DNA from: DASVBJ01 sp036375895
Lineage (GTDB): Bacteria > Actinomycetota > Actinomycetes > JACCUZ01
Assembly (NCBI GenBank): GCA_036375895.1
Contig: DASVBJ010000040.1
Span: 1 to 10,405 of the forward strand
Length of the DNA: 10,405 bases
Direction: 5' to 3'
The notes beneath the pieces are model-generated. The model was given only the letters and a program-made list of their open reading frames with translations, searched no databases and was not told where the DNA came from. Below are positions 1 through 6,100 of this stretch, piece after piece. The translations under genes were made by a program, and so were the position numbers. How positions within the stretch are numbered: the stretch's first letter is position 1; every line of letters starts with the position of its first letter.

Positions 1-121
1 CCGCTCGCCGATGACCGGCATCGGCCACCCGCAGATGGTCATGCGGGTGGGCTACGGCCGGCCGGTCCCGCCGACCCCGCGGCGGCCGCTCGAGGACCTG
101 TTCCGCGTCCACCCCGACTGA
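1..121 (+). CDS. C-terminal end of an Acg-like nitroreductase family protein (5' truncated)
   Basis: Frame 2 is open from the left edge to a TGA at 119-121 and gives 39 residues. The tail contains GHPQMVMRVGYG followed by PVPPTPRRPLEDL. This resembles, from memory, the C-terminus of actinobacterial Acg-type FMN-binding NAD(P)H nitroreductases (Mycobacterium Rv2032/Rv3131 type), where a GxPQMxLRxG stretch precedes a PPTPRRP motif. In M. tuberculosis such genes belong to the DosR hypoxia regulon and their biochemical role is poorly defined. The gene is convergent with narK, and a long palindrome starts 31 nt after its stop. The FMN-binding core lies outside the window, so only the family can be proposed. 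The coding sequence is secure; the family name is moderately secure. Confidence 0.6.
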   Translation, partial: RSPMTGIGHPQMVMRVGYGRPVPPTPRRPLEDLFRVHPD

Positions 122-152
122 CGACTCCTCGAGCACCCACCCCTCGACCCCT

Positions 153-200
153 GGCAGCGATCATGCACGTTCCGTCGACGGAACGTGCATGATCGCTGCC
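153..200. terminator. Perfect 48-bp palindrome between convergent genes, likely bidirectional terminator
   Basis: Each arm is 24 nt and the two arms are exact reverse complements meeting at GTCGAC (174-179). As RNA this gives a stem of about 22 bp closed by a UCGA tetraloop on either strand. It lies 31 nt after the stop of the Acg-like gene and 73 nt after the narK stop, so it sits where both convergent transcripts should end. No U-tract follows on either side, which is not unusual for actinobacterial terminators. The arms are visibly less GC-rich than the flanks. A dispersed palindromic repeat or a protein-binding site are alternatives. Confidence 0.65.
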
Positions 201-201
201 T

Positions 202-239
202 GAGGGGGTGGTCGCCGCCGGAGGGGGCGGTCGCCGCCG
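202..239. repeat. Two tandem 19-bp direct repeats
   Basis: Positions 202-220 and 221-239 are copies of the same 19-bp unit (gaggggg, then tgg or cgg, then tcgccgccg), differing only at 209/228 (t versus c). They lie directly next to the palindrome and just beyond the 3' end of narK. No function is visible; this looks like a local slippage duplication. Confidence 0.6.
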
Positions 240-273
240 GGTGGGCGGGCGCGGCCGGGTCAGCGGGTGCCGG

Positions 274-1527
274 TCAGCTGTGGTCGGCCTTGTGCAGGGC
301 GAACCACGTGTACGCCGCGGCGGCCGCGGCCATCGCGGCGAGCAGCACGTACCCGAGGCTGTAGTCGTCGAGCCGGCCGTAGATGGCGCCCATGACCAGT
401 GGTGGTATGAACCCGCCGAGCCCACCGGCGGCCCCGACGATGCCGGTGACGCTGCCGACCTTGCCGGCTGGGGACACGCGGGCGACGAGCGCGAACGTCG
501 CCCCGGCTGCCGCGCCGAGGGCCGCCGCCATGCCGAGGAACGCGATCGTGCCGAACGGCACCAGGGGGTGGATCTCGAAGGACGCGAGCAGCGCGAGTGC
601 GGCGACCGCGGCGAAGCACACGACGAGCACCGGCACGGGGTGCAGACGGTCGGACAGCCAGCCGCCGACCGGGCGCATCAGGACCGCGAGCACGACGAAG
701 CCCGCGGTGCGCACAGCCGCGCCGTTCTGCGTGAGGTCGTAGGCGTTCTTGAGGTACGTCGGGAGGTAGACGCTGAACGCCACGAACCCGCCGAAGCCGA
801 TCGCGTACAGGAACGACATCTGCAGGGTGACCTTCAGCCGGAAGGTCGCCCAGGCGTTGGCGAGGAAGGACACCTTCGCCGTCGACCGCGCGCCGGGGGC
901 GTCCCGCAGGATCAGCGCCGCGGCGACGCCGTAGACCGCCAGGACTGCCGCCACGATGGTGAACGGCACCGAGCGGCCGTAGTTCTCGGCCAGCTTGACG
1001 GTGGTGAACGCCGAGACGGCGGTGCCACCCATGCCAACGCCGAAGATGCCGAGGGCGAACCCACGCCGCTCCGGCGGGAACCACGCGTTGACGAACGGGA
1101 CGCCCACGGCGAACGCCGTGCCGCCGAGGCCCAGGAAGAAGCCGCCGAGGAGCACGAGCCCGTAGCTGTCGCCGAGCTGTCCCACGAACAGCACCGGCAA
1201 GATCGTCGCGAACGTGATCAGCGGGAACATCAGTCGGCCGCCAAGGCGGTCGGTGAGGGCGCCGACTGGGATCCGGCCGAGCGAGCCGACCAGCACCGGC
1301 ACGGCGACGAGCAGCGACTGCTGGAACGAGGTGAGGCCGAAGTCGTCCTTGTAGGCCGGGCCGAGCGGGCTGATCAGGGCCCAGGCCCAGAAGTTCAGGC
1401 CGAAGCCCAGGGTCGCCATGACGAGCATGAGGTTCGGCGATCCCCGGTAGACCCTCTCGGCCTCCCGTGCAGCGACTTTTTCGGGGCGCGCCCCGGAGGT
1501 GGCGTCGGCCTGCTGCGATGTGCTCAT
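274..1527 (-). CDS. narK: NarK-type nitrate/nitrite transporter (MFS, nitrate-nitrite porter family)
   Basis: This 417-residue inner-membrane protein of about 12 helices moves nitrate in and/or nitrite out to serve the nitrate reductase encoded next door. After a hydrophilic N-terminus of about 30 residues, the first helix contains GFGLNFWAWALISPLGP. The MFS loop GRIPVGALTDRLGGR (84-98) carries R85, and MRPVGGWLSDR (284-294) carries R285; these match the two substrate-binding arginines of NarK (R89 and R305 in E. coli). Two glycine-rich nitrate-signature stretches are present, GFALGIFGVGMGG (156-168) and GIVGAAGGLGGFIPPL (362-377). The ATG at 1527 is preceded by AAGGA at a good distance. The gene lies downstream of the TehA-like gene on the same strand, but a 341-bp gap suggests its own promoter. 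Whether it is a proton symporter or a nitrate/nitrite antiporter cannot be decided here. It is shorter than E. coli NarK (463 residues), as is common in actinobacteria. Confidence 0.95.
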   Translation of the reverse strand: MSTSQQADATSGARPEKVAAREAERVYRGSPNLMLVMATLGFGLNFWAWALISPLGPAYKDDFGLTSFQQSLLVAVPVLVGSLGRIPVGALTDRLGGRLMFPLITFATILPVLFVGQLGDSYGLVLLGGFFLGLGGTAFAVGVPFVNAWFPPERRGFALGIFGVGMGGTAVSAFTTVKLAENYGRSVPFTIVAAVLAVYGVAAALILRDAPGARSTAKVSFLANAWATFRLKVTLQMSFLYAIGFGGFVAFSVYLPTYLKNAYDLTQNGAAVRTAGFVVLAVLMRPVGGWLSDRLHPVPVLVVCFAAVAALALLASFEIHPLVPFGTIAFLGMAAALGAAAGATFALVARVSPAGKVGSVTGIVGAAGGLGGFIPPLVMGAIYGRLDDYSLGYVLLAAMAAAAAAYTWFALHKADHS

Positions 1528-1546
1528 CGTGATCCTTCGTCAGGCA

Positions 1547-1563
1547 CGTGGCATCTCGCCACG
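1547..1563 (-). promoter_or_regulatory. Hairpin in the narK 5' leader
   Basis: CGTGGC (1547-1552) and GCCACG (1558-1563) are exact inverted repeats around a 5-nt loop. The hairpin ends 19 nt before the narK ATG, just upstream of the AAGGA ribosome binding site (1533-1537), inside the transcript predicted from the candidate promoter. It could stabilise the leader or tune translation. The structure is visible; the function is inferred. Confidence 0.35.
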
Positions 1564-1582
1564 CGGGTCGGCGGTCGGCTCG

Positions 1583-1611
1583 ATGCTAGGAGCGCGACCA
1601 CCTCGCACGAA
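1583..1611 (-). promoter_or_regulatory. Candidate narK promoter
   Basis: On the minus strand TTCGTG (1606-1611) and TAGCAT (1583-1588) are separated by 17 bp. The -10 element fits the actinobacterial TANNNT pattern; the -35 match is weak. Transcription would start near 1576, giving a leader of about 50 nt with the hairpin at 1547-1563. Confidence 0.35.
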
Positions 1612-1719
1612 CCGGGAGAACGACCCCCGCCGACCGGGACCTTGGGACCGCCAGTCCACAGGCCGTCCGGCAAGTGCTGCCCGGCGTCAACGCGGGCTCC
1701 CTGGTCTCGGCTGCGATCC

Positions 1720-1747
1720 CCGGGCGGGTGATCGATCCACCGCCCGG
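1720..1747. repeat. 28-bp imperfect inverted repeat, possible tehA-like terminator or operator
   Basis: The 8-bp arms ccgggcgg (1720-1727) and ccgcccgg (1740-1747) are exact inverted repeats. Inside them two mismatched pairs are followed by a central GATCGATC. The element lies 121 nt past the tehA-like stop and about 110 nt upstream of the narK promoter -35. It could end the tehA transcript or bind a regulator of narK. No U-tract is seen. Confidence 0.35.
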
Positions 1748-1868
1748 CGTGACCCGTCCGAAGCGTTCGGCCGAGGTGCGGAACACAGGACCACCGAACG
1801 CCCCTCAGTTCCGCAACTCGCCCGGTCCCACGGGTCGCCGCGATCGCCCTCGCCGGAGTGCGGAGGGA

Positions 1869-2945
1869 CTAGGCGGCTCGCTGCCGCGGCCGCAGGGCGG
1901 CCCGTCCGACCGCGCCGAGCATCGCGAGGAACGTGACCGCCCAGACCGGGAGCGCAACCCAGGCCTCGGCGTGGCCGATGCCCTCCAGCACCGGCAGGTC
2001 GGCGGCCCGGCCGAGTGCCGCGCTGGCCACGCCGTACATCCCGACCGGGAAGACGATGCTCCACATCGACGGTGTGTAGACGAGGTCCACCCGCTGCAGG
2101 ACATGCCGCCAGACCCCGAAGATTACGAGCATCGGGACCAGCCACGTGCCGAACGCCCACAGCGCGAGGGACATCCCCGCGACCACCGGCCGGGCCACGA
2201 CGAGAGCGGGCGCGGGGGCCATGTCCAGCAGTCGTGCCCCGGACAGGACCGAGATCGCGGTGGCCCCCATGGAGACCCAGTACGGAGGGGTGAGGTCCGC
2301 CGGCGCGACCCGGAAGAGCAACAGGCGCACGAGCACCAGCGTCGCGACGATGACGTAGAGGAACATCCCGGTCGACCACATCAGCACCGCCGCGAGGGCC
2401 ACCTCCCGCCGGTGTCCGCCCGCCGCGGGCTCCAGGGCAGCTGTCGACACCGCCACCGACTGGGTGCCGACCACCCAGATGAACCACGTGCCGTTGACCG
2501 CAGCGAGCACCGGCTCGGACCGCGGCACCAGGACGAACCCCGCCGGCACGACGTAGCTGAGAAGGATCCAGGGCACCACGCTGACCAGGAGCAGCACGAG
2601 GGCGAGCCCGGTGTGGCCGTCCGCGGCCAGCCGGGAGCCGACCACGTTGAGGCCCGCGACGACCGTGAAGAACGCGAACCCGGTGGCCGGCCGGGCAAGG
2701 TCGTCGCGGGTCTCCGGCCAGGCCCCGACCAGACGCCAGCCGTAGAGGGTCAGCAGCACCGCGCCGCAGAGGCAGGCGATCACGAGCAGGGCAGCGGACA
2801 GGGTTGCCCGCCCAACCCCCAGCATCGCTGTGGACGTGATGCCGGTGGCCATGACCAGCGCGAAGTAGCCCGGGTACAACGAGCGCACGGCACTCGGCAC
2901 GGCGCTCGCCACTCGGGCTGCTCCAGCGTGCTCGACCGGAGTCAC
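1869..2945 (-). CDS. TehA/SLAC1-type (TDT family) membrane anion channel or transporter
   Basis: Starting from the GTG at 2945 the protein has 358 residues and about ten hydrophobic helices (near 25-44, 49-73, 87-106, 113-139, 150-171, 182-211, 222-241, 253-280, 290-311, 329-351). The first helix carries YPGYFALVMATGI, typical of the tellurite-resistance/C4-dicarboxylate transporter (TDT) family. Further family-like stretches are NGTWFIWVVGTQS (151-163) and YTPSMWSIVFPVGMYG (290-305). The family includes bacterial TehA, the malate transporter Mae1 and plant SLAC1, an anion channel that passes nitrate and chloride. Next to narK and narG the most attractive role is passage of nitrate, nitrite or another small anion, but this is inference; tellurite resistance should not be assumed. 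The start is uncertain: the GTG at 2945 lies 7 nt after a TAGGCT -10 element and could be leaderless, whereas the GTG at 2912 has GGAG 8 nt upstream and would give 347 residues. Confidence 0.85.
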   Translation of the reverse strand: MTPVEHAGAARVASAVPSAVRSLYPGYFALVMATGITSTAMLGVGRATLSAALLVIACLCGAVLLTLYGWRLVGAWPETRDDLARPATGFAFFTVVAGLNVVGSRLAADGHTGLALVLLLVSVVPWILLSYVVPAGFVLVPRSEPVLAAVNGTWFIWVVGTQSVAVSTAALEPAAGGHRREVALAAVLMWSTGMFLYVIVATLVLVRLLLFRVAPADLTPPYWVSMGATAISVLSGARLLDMAPAPALVVARPVVAGMSLALWAFGTWLVPMLVIFGVWRHVLQRVDLVYTPSMWSIVFPVGMYGVASAALGRAADLPVLEGIGHAEAWVALPVWAVTFLAMLGAVGRAALRPRQRAA

Positions 2946-2952
2946 CGGCCGC

Positions 2953-2982
2953 AGCCTAGGGTGGCCGGCCCGTGGGGGTCCA
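2953..2982 (-). promoter_or_regulatory. Candidate tehA-like promoter, possibly giving a leaderless mRNA
   Basis: On the minus strand TGGACC (2977-2982) and TAGGCT (2953-2958) are 18 bp apart. The -10 fits TANNNT and the -35 matches TTGACA at four of six positions. The expected transcription start falls at about 2945-2946, exactly on a GTG in frame with the gene, which is the usual geometry of actinobacterial leaderless transcripts. Confidence 0.4.
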
Positions 2983-3007
2983 TGGCGTGGCCGGGAGGCC
3001 GGGCGCT

Positions 3008-3027
3008 GAGAGGACTTTGGTCCCCGC
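3008..3027. promoter_or_regulatory. DosR/DevR-like binding site in the tehA-narG divergent region
   Basis: The core AGGACTTTGGTCCC (3011-3024) closely fits the mycobacterial DosR (DevR) box, whose published consensus is TTSGGGACTWWAGTCCCSAA. By eye 14 of the 20 positions agree, including GGACT, both W positions and GTCCC; the outer AA/TT ends are not kept. Its centre is about 72 bp upstream of the predicted tehA-like start and about 100 bp upstream of the predicted narG start. DosR activates hypoxia and NO responsive genes, among them narK2 and acg in M. tuberculosis. The motif is seen; the regulator's identity is inferred because no dosR gene is in the window. Confidence 0.5.
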
Positions 3028-3050
3028 AGCGCGGGTCGTAGGGATGTGCA

Positions 3051-3087
3051 GCCGGTGCACGTGGGGCAGGAAGGCTGCCGGTGCACG
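3051..3087 (+). repeat. Pair of 11-bp direct repeats upstream of narG
   Basis: GCCGGTGCACG occurs at 3051-3061 and again at 3077-3087, 26 bp apart. Each copy contains the palindromic core GTGCAC. The second copy overlaps the -35 position of the candidate narG promoter, which would suit a regulator's operator. No known regulator can be assigned from the sequence. Confidence 0.4.
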
Positions 3088-3110
3088 ACCGAACGCGTCC
3101 TGGATATGGT
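3082..3110 (+). promoter_or_regulatory. Candidate narG promoter
   Basis: TATGGT (3105-3110) fits the actinobacterial -10 pattern TANNNT. The hexamer 17 bp upstream (TGCACG, 3082-3087) is a poor -35, which suits an activator-dependent promoter. The start would be near 3117, leaving a leader of about 70 nt before the narG GTG. Confidence 0.3.
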
Positions 3111-3124
3111 CGCTTAGGTCGCAT

Positions 3125-3165
3125 GAGCCGGTCCGTCCCACCAGGGGCGGTACCGGACCGATCTC
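3125..3165 (+). promoter_or_regulatory. Possible hairpin in the narG leader
   Basis: CGGTCCG (3129-3135) and CGGACCG (3154-3160) are exact inverted repeats. Outside them GAG (3125-3127) and CTC (3163-3165) can pair, and inside them CCC-ACCA-GGG (3137-3146) can form a small inner stem. The structure ends 10 nt before the narG Shine-Dalgarno sequence. Its role is unknown. Confidence 0.3.
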
Positions 3166-3175
3166 GACCTGGCGT

Positions 3176-3180
3176 GGAGG
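3176..3180 (+). promoter_or_regulatory. narG ribosome binding site
   Basis: GGAGG lies 5 nt before the GTG at 3186. This sets the narG start there rather than at in-frame codons farther upstream (3081, 3174), which lack a comparable site and would add residues unlike NarG. Confidence 0.75.
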
Positions 3181-3185
3181 CGTGC

Positions 3186-6100
3186 GTGACCACGAGTGGC
3201 TCCGACAGCAAGCCCGTACTCGACGGCGACATTGCCGCGGCGCTGCTCCGCACCGGCCGGTTCTTCACCCGAGCCGACGTGTCCGCCGACCTGCGCACGG
3301 TGCACAAGAAGGGCGGGCGGGCCGGCGACGTCTTCTACCGGGACAGGTGGTCGCACGACAAGGTCGTGCGCTCGACCCACGGGGTCAACTGCACCGGGTC
3401 GTGCTCCTGGAAGGTCTACGTCAAGGACGGGATCATCACCTGGGAGGCACAGCAGACCGACTACCCCTCGGTCGGGCCGGACTCCCCGGAGTACGAGCCG
3501 CGCGGCTGCCCGCGCGGTGCTGCCTTCTCCTGGTACACCTACTCGCCGACCCGGGTGCGCTACCCGTACGTCCGCGGCGTCCTGATCGAGATGTACCGCG
3601 AGGCGAAGGCCCGGCTCGGCGACCCGGTCCTCGCGTTCGCCGACGTGGTCGGCGACCCGGAGCGCCGGCGCCGCTACCAGGCGGCCCGGGGCAAGGGCGG
3701 GCTGGTCCGGGCGACCTGGGACGAGGTGTCCGAGCTCGTGGCGGCCGCGCACGTGCACACCATCAAGACCCACGGGCCGGACCGGGTCGCGGGCTTCTCG
3801 CCGATCCCGGCCATGTCGATGGCGTCGCACGCGGTCGGGGCCAGGTTCGTCTCGCTGCTCGGCGGCACGATGCTGTCGTTCTACGACTGGTACGCCGACC
3901 TGCCGGTCGCGTCGCCGCAGGTGTTCGGCGACCAGACCGACGTGCCCGAGTCGGCCGACTGGTGGAACGCCAGCTACCTCATCATGTGGGGCTCGAACAT
4001 CCCGGTCACCCGCACCCCGGACGCCCACTTCATGACCGAGGCCCGCTACCGGGGCCAGAAGGTCGTCACCGTCAGCCCGGACTACGCCGACAACACGAAG
4101 TTCGCCGACGAGTGGCTGGCCGCCCACCCCGGCACCGACGGCGCGCTGGCGATGGCCATGGGGCACGTCATCCTGACCGAGTTCTTCCGCGACCGGCAGG
4201 TGCCGCGGTTCCTCGACTACGTCAGGCGCTACACCGACCTGCCGTTCCTGGTGACGCTGCGCGAGCACGACGGGGCCTACGTGCCGGGCAAGTTCCTCAC
4301 CGCCGCCGACCTGGGCGAGACGTCGGAGGGCGCGGCGTTCAAGACGGTGCTGCTCGACCCGGCCGGCGAGCCGTTCGTGCCCGGCGGGTCGCTCGGCTTC
4401 CGGTTCGGCGAGGCCGGCGCCGGTCGGTGGAACCTCGACCTGCAGGGCGTCGAGCCGGTCCTCACCCTGGCCGACGCCCCGGGCGACGCCGGCGCCGTGA
4501 CGGTCCGCCTGCCGCGCTTCGACGTCGACGCCGACGGTCAGCCCAGCGGTCACGGCGGCGTCCTCGACCGCGGCGTGCCGGTGCGCGAGGTCGGCGGCCA
4601 GCTCGTGACGACGGTCTTCGACCTCGTCATGGCGCAGTACGGCGTGGCGCGGCCGGGTCTCCCGGGGCAGTGGCCCACGTCGTACGACGACCCCCAGCCC
4701 TGCACCCCCGCGTGGCAGGAGGAGATCACCGGGGTGTCGGCCGAGAAGGCCGCCCGCATCGGGCGCGAGTTCGCGCGCAACGCGGAGGAGTCCGGCGGCC
4801 GGTCGATGATCGCGATGGGCGCCGGCACCAACCACTGGTTCCACTCCGACACGATCTACCGCGCGTTCCTCGCGCTGGTGACGTTGACCGGCTGCCAGGG
4901 CGTCAACGGCGGCGGCTGGGCGCACTTCGTCGGGCAGGAGAAGTGCCGCCCGGTCACCGGGTGGGCGCAGCTCGCGTTCGGGCTCGACTGGGTCCGGCCG
5001 CCGCGGCAGATGATCGGCACCGCGTTCTGGTACCTGCACACCGACCAGTGGCGGTACGACGGGTTCGGCGCCGACGAGCTGGCCTCACCGCTCGCCGAGG
5101 GGTCGCTGGCCGGGATGACGATGCCCGACGTCGTCGCGAAGTCCGCCCGGATGGGCTGGATGCCGTCGTACCCGACGTTCGACCGCAACCCGCTCGACCT
5201 CGCCGACGAGGCGGCGGCCGCCGGCGTGGAGGCGCCCGCCTACGTCGTGGACCAGCTGAGGAGCGGCGAGCTCGGCTTCGCCTGCGAGGACCCGGACGCG
5301 CCGCAGAACTGGCCGCGCGTGCTCACCGTCTGGCGCGCCAACCTTCTCGGCTCGTCCGCCAAGGGCAACGAGTACTTCCTCAAGCACCTGCTCGGCACCG
5401 ACGCGTCGCTGCGCGCGACGGAGACGCCTCCGGAGGGTCGCCCCCGGGACGTGGTCTGGCACGAGGAGGCGCCCGAGGGCAAGCTCGACCTGCTGGTCAA
5501 CCTCGACTTCCGCATGACGAGCACGACGCTCTTCTCCGACGTCGTGCTGCCCGCGGCCACGTGGTACGAGAAGCACGACCTGTCCTCCACCGACATGCAC
5601 CCCTACGTGCACGCGTTCAATCCGGCCATCGCGCCGCCGTGGGAGACCCGCAGCGACTACGACATCTTCATGACGCTGAGCCGGGCGTTCAGCCGGCTCG
5701 CGGCCGAGCACCTGGGCGTGCGCAAGGACCTCGTCGCGGTGCCGCTGCTGCACGACACCGCCGACGCGATGGCCACCCCCGGTGGTCGGGTGCGCGACTG
5801 GCGGGAGGGCGAGTGCGACCCGGTGCCCGGCGTGACGATGCCCAAGCTGGTCGTCGTGGAGCGCGACTTCGGCGCCGTCGCGGACAAGATGGCGGCGCTC
5901 GGGCCGCTGGTGGACACGCTGGGCACGACGACGAAGGGTGTGACGCTCAAGCCCGACAAGGAGGTCGACTACCTCCGCCACAAGAACGGCGTGGTGCGCG
6001 GAGGAGTCGCCGACGGACGGCCGTCGCTGGCCCGCGACGTGCACGCCTGCGAGGCGATCCTCGCCCTGTCCGGCACGACGAACGGGCGGCTCGCCACCGA

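Larger units (their letters stand above)
1528..1868. other. 341-bp intergenic region upstream of narK
   Basis: This gap separates the tehA-like stop from the narK start. I see no convincing gene: the open frames across it lack a plausible protein composition and a ribosome binding site. It contains a candidate narK promoter (1583-1611), a 6-bp hairpin in the narK leader (1547-1563), a repeated gggacc pair (1636-1649) and an imperfect inverted repeat (1720-1747), each listed separately where supported. Confidence 0.7.

Noticed and set aside
208..1731. 507-codon plus-strand open frame opposite narK
   Set aside because: Its composition is Arg/Glu/Gly/His-rich without domains, as expected for the complement of a high-GC gene; narK on the other strand explains the region.
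1586..1786. 66-codon minus-strand frame upstream of narK
   Set aside because: No ribosome binding site, no family resemblance, and it overlaps the candidate promoter and inverted repeat.
1674..3041. 455-codon plus-strand open frame opposite the TehA-like gene
   Set aside because: Same low-information composition; the minus-strand ten-helix protein is clearly the real gene.
3081..3185. 35-residue N-terminal extension of NarG from an upstream GTG
   Set aside because: No ribosome binding site there, residues unlike NarG, and GGAGG sits ideally for the GTG at 3186.
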